From positions 1 to 62,561 of the forward strand of contig CAIYDQ010000283.1 of the NCBI GenBank assembly GCA_903925075.1: a stretch of 62,561 bases of DNA. The letters run 5' to 3'. Origin of the DNA: an uncultured Geobacter sp. Its GTDB lineage: Bacteria > Desulfobacterota > Desulfuromonadia > Geobacterales > Geobacteraceae. The translations under genes and the position numbers were made by a program. Below the pieces are notes generated by a model that was not told the DNA's origin, made no database searches, and saw only the letters and a program-made list of their open reading frames with translations. Of the stretch, positions 29,971-38,857 are shown piece after piece. Numbering within the stretch: the first letter of the stretch is position 1; each line of letters opens with the position of its first letter.

Positions 29971-32919
29971 TCAATCCCTGTCGATATCTATTTTTCGTAA
30001 AAATGTCACCGCCGGTTTCGTGTTCAGCTCTTCCAGCAGATGGTAGCGGCGCGGGTCGTTCCGTGTCAGTTTGCTCACCTGCGACTCGGGGTCGAGCAGG
30101 TCGCCGAAAGTGTATGCTCTCGTCGGACAGGACTGGGCGCAGGCGGGTTGAATCTCCCCATCTTGTATGGCCCGCCTCTCCCGCACGGCGCGATACTCGG
30201 CCTGCCGGATGCGCTGCACGCAGAAGGTGCATTTCTCCATGACGCCCCGCGTCCTCACGGTCACTTCCGGGTTCAACTGCAGATCGAGGGGCTTTCTCCA
30301 CTGGATGTTGACCCAGTTGAACCTGCGCACCTTGTAGGGACAGTTGTTGGAACAGTAGCGCGTGCCGATGCAGCGATTGTAGATCTGCGCGTTCAACCCT
30401 TCTTCGTTGTGCATGGCCGCAAACACGGGACATACCGGCTCGCACGGCGCGGCGTCGCAATGCTGGCAAAGAAGCGGCAGCCAACTGTAGCGCAGCTCCT
30501 TGCCCGGCTTCCGATAGGGCGCGACCCGCAGCCACGCCATCTCGCGCCCGCCCGCCACCTTCTCCTTGCCGATCACGGCAATGTTGTTCTCCGCGTAACA
30601 GGCGACGGCGCAGGCGCCGCAGCCGATGCAGCGCTGCAGATCGATCACCATCGCCCACCGGTGCTTGGCGTACTCGCGCTTGGGGTACATGTCCTTGTCC
30701 GACCGGTATCCCTCGGGCAGGGGGAGCGTCAGCCTGTCGCCGGCTCCCGGCTGCATCCTGCTCAGGGTGGAAAGCGGCAGCCACTGGACGATGTCGCGGT
30801 CGAACTGTTCTCTGCTGGGGGCGGTGCGGGTGAGCGTTTGCAAGGCGTTTCGGGGCGCACGGCTGATCCGGCAGACGCCGAACATGGAACCCTCCGGCGG
30901 CGCTCCCATAAGGGCAAAGGCATTGGCTCCGATGCCGCGCGCGTTCTGACCCAGCGCCTGGTGCCCCTGCCCAAAACCGACGGCCGCAACCTGCTCGCTC
31001 ACTTCGTGACTGATCCGCACCGGGGCGGCCAGCGAACCCGACGCCGTCCACAATTCCGCCACATCCCCTTCCTCAAGGCCCAGCGCCGCCGCCTTGCTCG
31101 GATGCAGATCGATCCAGTTCCCCCATACCAGGAAGCTGATCGGATCGGGCGCTTCCTGGAGCCAGCCTCGGTTTGCCAGCCGCCCGTCAAAGGTCATGAT
31201 GGAGGGCCACGGCCAAAGCTCGGCAAGCTCGGTTTTGGCGGGAAGGCCCTCTTTGGCCGTTTGCACTGTGGCCGGGAGCGCGAAACTCAATGCCCGGGCG
31301 GTTGCGGACAGGTTCATCGGCCCTGCCGGGCCAGCGGGGGAGCTCTTCCAGGCACCGCCGTCGCGCAGTGCTCGGGTCCAGAAGGCTTCCTGGCCGGCGG
31401 CTCCGGTCTCCCGGCCCAATGCGTTCCATCGCTGCCTGAGCCAGGCGGCGAAGTCGGCGACCGGCTCGCCGAGGCCGGGCCTGGTCAAAGGTCTTCCCGC
31501 CTGTCGGGCCAGCGCTAAAAAGACGTCGCCGGCCGCGCGGCTGTCGTAAAGCCTGTTCATGGTCGGCTGCATCAGCCCCTGCAGGCCCGCCTCCGGCTCG
31601 TAGTCGCCCCAGGACTCCAGCGGCGAATCGACCGGCAAAAACCAGTGGGCCTGCTGCGCCGTTTCGTCCAGCATACTGCCCAGGTACACGGTTGTTCCGG
31701 CCCTGCTTATTTGGGCGGCGGCGCCGACGCGGCTGTAACTCGGGTTGGTGTCGTGCACGAAGAGGATGTCGTTCGCTCCCAGAGAGGCGAAGAAGCCTTG
31801 CAGTTGCGCCTCCCGAGCGGTCCTGCTCAGCGCGTGCGGGCGCGAGAAATCAACCGTCTCGCCGATGCGTCCCGCCGCGTAATTGAGCAGGGCCGTGCAG
31901 GCCGCCGTGTCGGCGGCGACGGCGCCGGTTGCCGCCATCGGGCCGGCCAGCGCCACGCTGGCGCGCGCCGAGGTGAAGGACCTGGCCAACCGCACCAGGG
32001 TTTCCTCCGCGACGCCGGGAACCGGACCGGCTGCGGCGACCAGCGCGTCGATTGCCGGACTGACCGCGGAGAGATCCCGTTTGGCCCAGCCGCGCTCGAC
32101 GATGATCTTCAGCATGGAGGCGGCCACTACCCGCTCTTGGCCCGGCGGCACCTGAATATAGTTGTCCGCGTTGGCAGCGGTCATCGACAGACGCGGTCCC
32201 ACGTAGACCATCCTGTTCATGCGGTCGCCACCCTGGTAGCCATGCATCTTGGCGAACTGGGCGGCGAAGGAGACCGGCGATATCCAGGTCTCCAGGAAAT
32301 CGGCGGCAAAGCTCAGGATGAAATCGCTCTCGGCCAGGCGATAGCTGGGGACCACCGGCAGGTTGAATAGTTGCTGATGAGCGGCTTTCAAAGGCTCGTA
32401 ATTGAAGGGCTCGTAAAAAAGCAACCGGTCGGAGCCGAAGGCGCCGGCAAAACGCTGCATCACCTCGGCGAGCGCCCCGGTCTGCAGGCTGGACAATACG
32501 GCGACTTTCCCGCCCGCCGCCAGCTTGGCCGCGATGGCAGCCAGAGCCTGTTCCCATGAACTGGGTTGCGGTTTTTGCCCTTCGGCCCGGTACAAAACCT
32601 TTTGCACGCGGTCCGGATCGTAAAGTCCCTGTAGGGAAGATTGTCCGCGGCCGCAGAGTCCGCCCTGGTTCACCGGATGGGCCGGGTTTCCTTCCGCCTT
32701 GGTGACCCGCCCGTCGCGGTGCCACAGATGCATGCCGCAGCCGGCCGGGCACTCACGGCAGGTAGTGGCGAAGAGCTCCCATTCCCCCGGCCGGATGTCC
32801 TCCGGCGGGATCACCTGCGGGATCAGTTGGTTGACCATCTTTCGGGGCGCGTTGGAGGCCAGAGCGATGCTGCTCCCTCCGGTAAGCCACATGAAAGTGC
32901 GTCTGGTCATCTTGGGCAT
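29971..32919 (-). CDS. actB: ActB-like molybdopterin-family/iron-sulfur subunit of alternative complex III
   Basis: This 982-residue protein begins with a twin-arginine signal (TRRTFMWLTGG). Residues about 50-700 resemble the molybdopterin oxidoreductase fold, including an N-terminal cysteine set CRECPAGCGMH and GLCGRG. In known ActB proteins this domain has lost the cofactor. Residues about 740-960 form an iron-sulfur domain with four cysteine groups: CIGCGACAVAC, CQHCDAAPCEPVCP, CIGTRYCSNNCP and CTFC with CAQSCP. Electrons from quinol at ActC should pass through these clusters to ActA. It is the first gene of the minus-strand operon, and GAGGA lies upstream of the ATG. Confidence 0.92.
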   Translation of the reverse strand: MPKMTRRTFMWLTGGSSIALASNAPRKMVNQLIPQVIPPEDIRPGEWELFATTCRECPAGCGMHLWHRDGRVTKAEGNPAHPVNQGGLCGRGQSSLQGLYDPDRVQKVLYRAEGQKPQPSSWEQALAAIAAKLAAGGKVAVLSSLQTGALAEVMQRFAGAFGSDRLLFYEPFNYEPLKAAHQQLFNLPVVPSYRLAESDFILSFAADFLETWISPVSFAAQFAKMHGYQGGDRMNRMVYVGPRLSMTAANADNYIQVPPGQERVVAASMLKIIVERGWAKRDLSAVSPAIDALVAAAGPVPGVAEETLVRLARSFTSARASVALAGPMAATGAVAADTAACTALLNYAAGRIGETVDFSRPHALSRTAREAQLQGFFASLGANDILFVHDTNPSYSRVGAAAQISRAGTTVYLGSMLDETAQQAHWFLPVDSPLESWGDYEPEAGLQGLMQPTMNRLYDSRAAGDVFLALARQAGRPLTRPGLGEPVADFAAWLRQRWNALGRETGAAGQEAFWTRALRDGGAWKSSPAGPAGPMNLSATARALSFALPATVQTAKEGLPAKTELAELWPWPSIMTFDGRLANRGWLQEAPDPISFLVWGNWIDLHPSKAAALGLEEGDVAELWTASGSLAAPVRISHEVSEQVAAVGFGQGHQALGQNARGIGANAFALMGAPPEGSMFGVCRISRAPRNALQTLTRTAPSREQFDRDIVQWLPLSTLSRMQPGAGDRLTLPLPEGYRSDKDMYPKREYAKHRWAMVIDLQRCIGCGACAVACYAENNIAVIGKEKVAGGREMAWLRVAPYRKPGKELRYSWLPLLCQHCDAAPCEPVCPVFAAMHNEEGLNAQIYNRCIGTRYCSNNCPYKVRRFNWVNIQWRKPLDLQLNPEVTVRTRGVMEKCTFCVQRIRQAEYRAVRERRAIQDGEIQPACAQSCPTRAYTFGDLLDPESQVSKLTRNDPRRYHLLEELNTKPAVTFLRKIDIDRD

Positions 32920-33077
32920 CGACTATATCCTCGGCAGAACGGCGGAGACTCGTGAATTCTCATGAAGCGGTTTGAACGCGGAAAGCCGCAGATTAAAAAG
33001 ATGTGTATTCTGAGCCGGTTACGACTGCAAATTCTTTGGGTCTTTCAAATGAACGTCGCATAAAAAAATCCTAATCT

Positions 33078-33105
33078 TGTTTATCAAGGAACGAAGCGTT
33101 GTCAA
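33078..33105 (-). promoter_or_regulatory. Candidate promoter of the respiratory operon
   Basis: On the minus strand TTGACA (33105-33100) is followed after 16 bases by TAAACA (33083-33078), about 160 bp upstream of actB. The -10 match is weak. An overlapping TTGAT half-site resembles one half of an FNR box, but the second half is missing. Confidence 0.35.
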
Positions 33106-33123
33106 GTCGTTCGGAAAATACCG

Positions 33124-33165
33124 GGAGAGAGCCGCTGTTGACAAACGCCGGCTCTCTCCTAGACT
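33124..33165 (+). promoter_or_regulatory. Sigma-70-like promoter overlapped by an inverted repeat, upstream of the ThDP enzyme
   Basis: TTGACA (33138-33143), a 16-bp spacer and TAGACT (33160-33165) make a good promoter about 50 bp before the ThDP enzyme gene. GGAGAGAGCCG (33124-33134) and CGGCTCTCTCC (33149-33159) are a perfect 11-bp inverted repeat bracketing the -35 box, so a repressor or activator could bind there. Confidence 0.6.
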
Positions 33166-33214
33166 TCTATGGGTCAAAAATTAGCGTTAATAAATCTTTT
33201 TGAGTGGAGGTCTC

Positions 33215-35023
33215 ATGACAACGACGACCAGTGATTATTTGGTGCAGCGACTGTTTGACTGGGGAGTGCGCAAGGTGTACGGGTACCCCGGAGACGGCAT
33301 CAACGGCGTGATGGGGGCGCTGAGCCGGGAAAAGGAGAAGGTGCAATTCATTCAGGCCCGGCATGAAGAGGAAGCGGCCTTCATGGCCTGCGCCCACGCC
33401 AAATTCACCGGCGAGGTGGGCGTCTGCATAGCGACCTCCGGCCCCGGCGCCATTCATCTGTTGAACGGACTCTACGACGCGAAGCTCGATCATCAGCCGG
33501 TGGTGGCGATCATTGGTCAGCAGGCCAGCTCCGCGCTGGGCGCCGATTACCAGCAGGAGATCGATCTGATCTCGCTCTTTAAGGACGTGGCGCACCATTT
33601 CGTGCACATGGCCAGCAACCCTTCGCAGATCCGGCACCTGGTCGACCGCGCGCTGCGCATCGCCCTGGCCGAGAGGACCGTCACCTGCATCATCCTCCCC
33701 AACGACGTGCAGGAGCTGGACGCGGTCGCCTCGCCGGATCGAAAGCACGGCACGACCTTCACCGGGTTGGGCTTCAGCAGGCCGGACGTGGTCCCCAACC
33801 GCGAGGACCTGCGCCGGGCGGCAGAGGTGCTCAATTCCGGGAAGAAGGTGGCCATGCTGGTGGGCGCCGGGGCGCTGGGAGCGGAGGAAGAGGTCGCCAT
33901 CGTCGCCGAGCTGCTGGGCGCGGGGGTGGCGAAGGCGCTCCTGGGCAAGGCCGTGCTGGCCGACGATCTCCCCTACGTCACCGGTTCCATCGGACTTTTG
34001 GGCACCAAGCCGAGCTGGGAAATGATGATGGATTGCGACACCTTGCTGATGGTCGGCAGCGGCTTTCCCTATTGCGAATTCCTCCCCAAGGAGGGTCAGG
34101 CGCGCGGGGTGCAGATCGACATCAGCCCGCGCATGCTGGGGTTGCGCTACCCGATGGAGGTGAACCTGCAGGGCGACTCCCTGCTGACCCTGAGGGCGCT
34201 GGTTCCCTTGCTGCAAAAGAAGGGCGACCGGCAGTGGCGCGACGGCATCGAGAAGAACGTGCGCGAGTGGTGGGAGATCATGGAGGCGCGGGCGATGATT
34301 CCCGCCAATCCGATCAACCCGCAGCGTCTCTTCTGGGAGCTCTCCCCGCAGCTCCCGGACAACTGCATCCTCACCTGTGATTCCGGATCGGCCGCCAACT
34401 GGTACGCGCGCGATCTGAAAGTGCGCTCCGGCATGATGGCCTCGCTCTCCGGGGGGCTCGCCACCATGTGCCCCGGCGTCCCCTACGCCACCGCGGCCAA
34501 GATCGACTATCCGGAAAGGACCGTCATCGCCATGGTGGGCGACGGCGCCATGCAGATGCTCGGCAACAGCTGCCTGGTCACCATAGCCAAGAACTGGCGG
34601 AGTTGGAGCAACCCGCACCTGGTCATCCTGGTCTTGAACAACAGGGACCTGAATCAGGTCACCTGGGAGCAGCGCGTAATGAACGGCGACGCCAAATTCG
34701 CCGGATCGCAGGACGTCCCCGACTTTCCCTATGCGCGTTACGCGGAGATGCTGGGATTGCAGGGGATCGAGCTGGACGATCCCGGGCAGATCGCCTCCGC
34801 CTGGAGGACCGCCCTCGGCGCCAACACGCCGGTGGTGATCGACGCCCGTTGCGATCCCGACGTCCCGCCGCTTCCCCCGCACATCACCTTCGAGCAGGCC
34901 AAGGGGTTCATGTCCTCGCTCTTCAAGGGCGATCCGAACCTGGGCGGCATCGTCAAGCAGTCGGCCAAGCAGATGATGTCGACCCTGCTTTCCAGAAGCG
35001 ATGCCAAGGAAAACAAGCCGTAA
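33215..35023 (+). CDS. Thiamine-diphosphate enzyme, pyruvate oxidase/acetolactate synthase-like
   Basis: This 602-residue protein has the three-domain layout of the ThDP family. The pyrimidine-binding domain contains the activating Glu in ARHEEEAAFMA. The middle domain contains VAMLVGAGALGA. The C-terminal domain has the ThDP motif GDGAMQMLGNSCL ending about 27 residues later in NN. Relatives include pyruvate oxidase, acetolactate synthase and phosphonopyruvate-type decarboxylases. The N-terminal GYPGDGINGVMGAL resembles the poorly characterised pyruvate-oxidase-like group. The ATG at 33215 is preceded by GGAGG. It has its own promoter and is followed by a degraded gene, then by a terminator. 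Confidence 0.88.
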   Translation: MTTTTSDYLVQRLFDWGVRKVYGYPGDGINGVMGALSREKEKVQFIQARHEEEAAFMACAHAKFTGEVGVCIATSGPGAIHLLNGLYDAKLDHQPVVAIIGQQASSALGADYQQEIDLISLFKDVAHHFVHMASNPSQIRHLVDRALRIALAERTVTCIILPNDVQELDAVASPDRKHGTTFTGLGFSRPDVVPNREDLRRAAEVLNSGKKVAMLVGAGALGAEEEVAIVAELLGAGVAKALLGKAVLADDLPYVTGSIGLLGTKPSWEMMMDCDTLLMVGSGFPYCEFLPKEGQARGVQIDISPRMLGLRYPMEVNLQGDSLLTLRALVPLLQKKGDRQWRDGIEKNVREWWEIMEARAMIPANPINPQRLFWELSPQLPDNCILTCDSGSAANWYARDLKVRSGMMASLSGGLATMCPGVPYATAAKIDYPERTVIAMVGDGAMQMLGNSCLVTIAKNWRSWSNPHLVILVLNNRDLNQVTWEQRVMNGDAKFAGSQDVPDFPYARYAEMLGLQGIELDDPGQIASAWRTALGANTPVVIDARCDPDVPPLPPHITFEQAKGFMSSLFKGDPNLGGIVKQSAKQMMSTLLSRSDAKENKP

Positions 35024-35060
35024 CGCTCGATCGCTCAGTCCGGGATAGGGGGCAACGGCC

Positions 35061-35699
35061 ATGAGAAAACCTGCAACCATCGATCACGTCGAGGTCGATG
35101 CCTACCGTATTCCGACCGAGCAACCCGAATCGGACGGGACCTACTGTTGGGACGCGACCACCATGGTGGTCGCGCACGTTTCCGGCGGCGGGGCGACGGG
35201 GATGGGCTACAGCTACGCCGACGCCGCGGCCGCCCGCCTGATCCGGGGGAAGCTTGCCGCGGTCGTTGCCGGCCGGGACCCGTTCGATATTCCCTGGTGC
35301 TGGAAGACGCGCAGCGGGATGCTGCGCTCTGAAAGCGCGGAGCCGACTTGGACGATGACGCCGCGATTGCGGGGACATGCGGGCCAATCGGCTTACTGCG
35401 GCGCCAAGCACGGCGTTCGCGGCTTCACCGACTCGCTTCGCTGCGAGTTGCGGCACCAGCGCAGCAAGGTGCACATCACCATGGTGCAGATGCCGGCGCT
35501 GAACACGCCGCAGTTCGGTTGGGTGAAGTCCCGGCTTCCCCACAAGGTTCAGCCGATTACAAATAAAGGCGGCTTTTGGCCGCCTTTATGCTGGTTTTTG
35601 TGGATTTACATCTCCAAGCCGGACGTTCATCGGATGATGCTTCGACCGGCAAGCAGGCCGACTATCAGCAAAATAGCTGCCACAGCCAGGAATAAGTAG
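35061..35699 (+). pseudogene. Chimeric remnant: enolase-superfamily N-terminus joined to an SDR C-terminus
   Basis: One open frame joins pieces of two unrelated enzymes. Residues 1 to about 80 (TIDHVEVDAYRIPTEQP, then GMGYSYADAAAARLI and AGRDPFDIPW) match the capping domain of mandelate racemase-type enolases. From about 35383 the frame switches to the last third of a short-chain dehydrogenase, with the catalytic YCGAK, GFTDSLRCELR and VQMPALNTPQF. The barrel of the first enzyme and the nucleotide-binding part of the second are both missing. The frame then runs through a terminator. A deletion between two adjacent genes explains it best. It is probably not functional, though an open frame of 212 codons survived. 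Confidence 0.75.
35564..35588. terminator. Bidirectional terminator between convergent genes
   Basis: TAAAGGCGGC and GCCGCCTTTA form a 10-bp stem around TTTTG. A GGTTTTTG follows on the plus strand and ATTTGT on the minus strand. It lies between the chimeric remnant and the DUF1328 gene, which face each other. Confidence 0.75.
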
Positions 35700-35803
35700 A
35701 AGAGCAGTTTTGCAATTCCAGCCGCCGCAGAGGCGACGCCGGCAAAACCGAAAAACGCCGCAACGATGGATATGATGAAAAATATCAACGCCCAACGTAG
35801 CAT
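35627..35803 (-). CDS. DUF1328 (YtjA-like) small membrane protein
   Basis: This 58-residue gene is below the length most ORF scans report. The peptide starts [20 protein letters not shown], continues with [19 protein letters not shown] and ends LLAGRSIIR, with two membrane helices around a short Ala-rich turn. This matches the DUF1328 family closely. Such proteins sit in the inner membrane and are often linked to stress responses; their function is not established. GGAGGTG lies nine bases upstream of the ATG at 35803. It shares the terminator at 35564-35588 with the opposing gene. Confidence 0.9.
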   Translation of the reverse strand: MLRWALIFFIISIVAAFFGFAGVASAAAGIAKLLFYLFLAVAAILLIVGLLAGRSIIR

Positions 35804-35899
35804 GTCGTTTCACCTCCAAGATTAATTAATTTTCACCAAAATCAGTATAGCACATGCAGTTGCGCCTTATAAAGCACTAGTTTATGCGGCGTTTAACTG

Positions 35900-38635
35900 C
35901 TATTCCAGCTTCTCGATGCAGCGGGCGATATCTATGCCTTGGCCGAGTACTCCCAGGAATAGGTCTCCCTGTTGCTCCAGGCGCGCCGGCATGTTCTCGA
36001 TGGTGAATTGCCCCGGTTCCAGGCCTGGCTTCACTTCTTCCCACTTCAGCGGGGCGGAGACGGTGGCGCCGGGCCGGGGACGAATGCTGTAGGGCGCGGC
36101 CAGCGTCTGCCCGGCCTTATTCTGCAGGAAATCGAGGTAGACCTTCTTTTGCCGCTTCTGCGGATTTCTCAGCAGGCTGGTGAAGTCGGGCAGCAGGCGA
36201 TGAACCATGGTCGCGATCAGATGGGCGAAATTCTCCGAGGTCTGGTAATCGTACTGAGCGCCTAAAGGAATGTAGATGTGCATGCCGCTCGCGCCTGAGG
36301 TTTTCGGAAAACTCCGGACGCCTGCCTGCTCCAATACTTGGCGCACAGCAAGCGCCGTCTCGATTACTTTTTCGAAGCCGATGTCCTCCGGATCGAGGTC
36401 GATGACGCAATAATCGGGATAGTCCAAGCTCTGCAGACTCGAAAGCCACGGGTTGATTTCGATGCAGCCGAGGTTCGCCATGTAGACCAGCGTCGCCTCG
36501 TCCTGACAGACGAAGTATTTTATTTTTTTGTCCACGTGCTTCGAAAAAATCTCCCTGGTCTTTATCCAGGGCGGCGGCAGTTCTCCGGCTTCTTTTTGAA
36601 AAAAGCCCGCCTTTCCTATGCCGTTAGGAGTGCGGTACAACGATTCCGGTCGATCTTCCAGATGAGGCAAAATGCTGCGCGCCACTTTCCGGTAATAGTC
36701 GATAACGTCGCCTTTACGATATTTTTCTTCCGGCCAAAAAATCTTGTTCAGATTGGTAAGCTCAAGCCTGTTTCCGCCAATTACCAGCACTTTATCTTTC
36801 GGCTTCTCATCTATTGATTGAGGTTCCAAAGCTTCCGTTTTCGTGTCGCCGAAATCTGCAATCTCCGCCTTGGAATCTGCAATCTCCGCCCTGGAATCTG
36901 CTATCTCCGCTGTCGGTTGCGCCTTGGATGAGTACTCTTCCCTGACCACCTGCCGGGGATCTTTGTCGTCTCTGAGACCCAAGTAAATCGGCTGGCGCAT
37001 GAGCCGTTCGTCGGTCCATTCCGAAAATTCGACCTCGCAAACCAGCAACGGTTTGACCCATTTGATCGGCATATCGGTCTTGACCCGTTCTTTGAAGGGG
37101 GAATGCCCCTGAACCAGCGACTGCAACTTGGCGTGCATCTCGCGCAATCCTCTTTCGTCGAAGCCGCCGCCGGCAAGACCGATAAAGGTCAACTCGTCGC
37201 TCTCGTAGACCCCCAGCACCAGTGAGCCGAAGTTCTTTCTGCTCCCCCTTGGTTCGGTAAAGCCGCAGATGATCGCTTCCTGCTCGAACCGTATCTTCAT
37301 CTTCAACCAATCCTTGCTTCTTTTCCCCGCCTGGTACGGACTGCTGCCCCGTTTGGCAAGTATCCCTTCCAGATTGTTCTCCAGGGCCAGTTGAAAGAAA
37401 TCCTTGCCGTACTCGACTATGTGATCGCTGTACTTGATGTTGGGCAGTTCCGGCAACAACTCTCTGAGTATTTCTTTCCTGGTGAGCAAAGGGAGCGTGC
37501 GCAGATCCCTGCCGTCCAGGTAGAGCAGATCGAAGGGGAAGTAGAAGATGTTGCCTTCGCCCGTTCGTTGGTTGTTTTGCAATATCTGAAACGATGATCT
37601 CCCCCGTTCGTCAAGCGCGACTATCTCGCCGTCGAATACCGCATCCCTCTCTATGGTTGCCAGTGACTTGGCTACGGCGGCGAACCTCTGGTTGAAGGAC
37701 TGGTTGTTGCGGGAATAAATCAGCACCTTGCCGCGATTTATTTCAGCAAGGCAGCGATAGCCATCCTGCTTGATCTCGAAGATCCAATCGGGGTCGTCGA
37801 AGGGTTCCTTGACCGAGGTTGCGAGCATCGGCCGAACGTCCCGGGGCATCGGCGCGGCAGGTGCCGCGGCCTGCGCCTTTTTGCGGCGCGCCGAGGCAAG
37901 CTCGTCATCCGGCGGCGCGCTGCGCTCGGGAGCGTTGCCGCGCTCGAGGGCGTTTCCGCCATCCGGCGGGCTGCCGCGCCTGCCGACGGGTTCGTTGTCA
38001 GGCTGCGTCTGGGCCTTGTTCTTGGTCGCCCGTTCCTTGTCAGCTTGCCTTCCGGATGGATTAATTTCCTTGAGATCTTCGATGGTCGCTTTGCTGACTA
38101 CGGAGCTGTCCTGCGCGGTGATCTCTTCTTCGGTGGCGTATTGATCTTTCTTTTTCAGAAGCAGCCAACTGTTGTCCTTGCCGCTCTTTATCTTCACCAG
38201 CGCGAACTCGCCCTTCAGCTTGTGCCCGTCGAGCACGAATTTCAGATCCCCCTTTTCCAGACCTTTGCGCAATTGCTCTTCGCCCGCGCCCGCGTCGCCG
38301 GCCCCCGGCGCATGGTAGGTGCCTTCGTCCCAGATCAGCACCTCTCCGGCGCCGTAGTTCCCCTTGGGAATGATGCCTTCGAAGTTGCGATACTCATAGG
38401 GGTGGTCCTCGACCATCATCGCCAGTCGCTTGATTGATGGATCAAGGGTTGGACCCTTTGGAATGGCCCAACTTTTAAGTACGCCGTCCAATTCCAGTCT
38501 GAAGTCGTAGTGCAGATGGGATGCAGCGTGTTTTTGGACTACGAAACGCAGTACCTTGTCGGGCTTGTGCCTGTCCGCCGGAGGCTCCGGAGTCATAGTG
38601 AGCTCTCTTTTCTTTTCGTATTCATCAAGGCTCAT
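35900..38635 (-). CDS. ligD: DNA ligase D (phosphoesterase-ligase-polymerase)
   Basis: This 911-residue repair protein has three catalytic parts. The 3'-phosphoesterase is at about residues 25-150 (KHAASHLHYDFRLELDG, MMVEDHPYEY, GEVLIWDEGTY). The ATP-dependent ligase is at about 270-570, with the adenylated Lys near 289 in FEIKQDGYR. The primase-polymerase is at about 620-905, with the metal-binding VIDLDPED and KTSGASGMHIYIPL. It works with Ku in bacterial non-homologous end joining, but no ku gene is in the window. The linker between phosphoesterase and ligase is long and charged, and the ligase-polymerase linker holds three copies of EIADS(R/K)A. The domain order phosphoesterase-ligase-polymerase is that seen in several deltaproteobacteria-like and Agrobacterium-type proteins. 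Confidence 0.95.
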   Translation of the reverse strand: MSLDEYEKKRELTMTPEPPADRHKPDKVLRFVVQKHAASHLHYDFRLELDGVLKSWAIPKGPTLDPSIKRLAMMVEDHPYEYRNFEGIIPKGNYGAGEVLIWDEGTYHAPGAGDAGAGEEQLRKGLEKGDLKFVLDGHKLKGEFALVKIKSGKDNSWLLLKKKDQYATEEEITAQDSSVVSKATIEDLKEINPSGRQADKERATKNKAQTQPDNEPVGRRGSPPDGGNALERGNAPERSAPPDDELASARRKKAQAAAPAAPMPRDVRPMLATSVKEPFDDPDWIFEIKQDGYRCLAEINRGKVLIYSRNNQSFNQRFAAVAKSLATIERDAVFDGEIVALDERGRSSFQILQNNQRTGEGNIFYFPFDLLYLDGRDLRTLPLLTRKEILRELLPELPNIKYSDHIVEYGKDFFQLALENNLEGILAKRGSSPYQAGKRSKDWLKMKIRFEQEAIICGFTEPRGSRKNFGSLVLGVYESDELTFIGLAGGGFDERGLREMHAKLQSLVQGHSPFKERVKTDMPIKWVKPLLVCEVEFSEWTDERLMRQPIYLGLRDDKDPRQVVREEYSSKAQPTAEIADSRAEIADSKAEIADFGDTKTEALEPQSIDEKPKDKVLVIGGNRLELTNLNKIFWPEEKYRKGDVIDYYRKVARSILPHLEDRPESLYRTPNGIGKAGFFQKEAGELPPPWIKTREIFSKHVDKKIKYFVCQDEATLVYMANLGCIEINPWLSSLQSLDYPDYCVIDLDPEDIGFEKVIETALAVRQVLEQAGVRSFPKTSGASGMHIYIPLGAQYDYQTSENFAHLIATMVHRLLPDFTSLLRNPQKRQKKVYLDFLQNKAGQTLAAPYSIRPRPGATVSAPLKWEEVKPGLEPGQFTIENMPARLEQQGDLFLGVLGQGIDIARCIEKLE
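36850..36912 (-). repeat. Three 21-bp tandem units encoding the LigD linker
   Basis: Units at 36850-36870, 36871-36891 and 36892-36912 differ at only a few bases each and encode the seven-residue EIADS(R/K)A-type repeat between the ligase and polymerase domains. The 21-bp period preserves the frame. Confidence 0.85.
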
Positions 38636-38756
38636 CGACGGGTCTCCTATTTTTCAGGCAACAGTCTATCACAGCGACGCCAGATAGTGTTGGCGAGTGC
38701 TAATGTAGTCTCGGTAGCTGCTTTCTACAGCAGCCTAAAGAATGCCGGCCTACCCG

Positions 38757-38784
38757 TTGACAGGAGATGAACATCAAGTATCTT
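38757..38784 (+). promoter_or_regulatory. Candidate promoter of the trehalose/alpha-glucan gene run
   Basis: TTGACA (38757-38762), a 16-bp spacer and TATCTT (38779-38784) lie about 75 bp upstream of treZ. The -35 is perfect and the -10 matches four of six positions. Confidence 0.5.
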
Positions 38785-38857
38785 TAAGCGTTATTTAGGA
38801 CTGGAGTTGCAAAAGCAACAGCGAGACAAGGTTCAGTCGGGCAGGCAGGAGGTAGTC

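Noticed and set aside
33078-33105. A complete FNR box upstream of the respiratory operon
   Set aside because: Only the TTGAT half is present; the sequence after the four-base spacer does not match ATCAA.
33167-35080. A 637-codon minus-strand frame opposite the ThDP enzyme
   Set aside because: It covers the promoter and the whole opposing gene and has the composition of a shadow frame.
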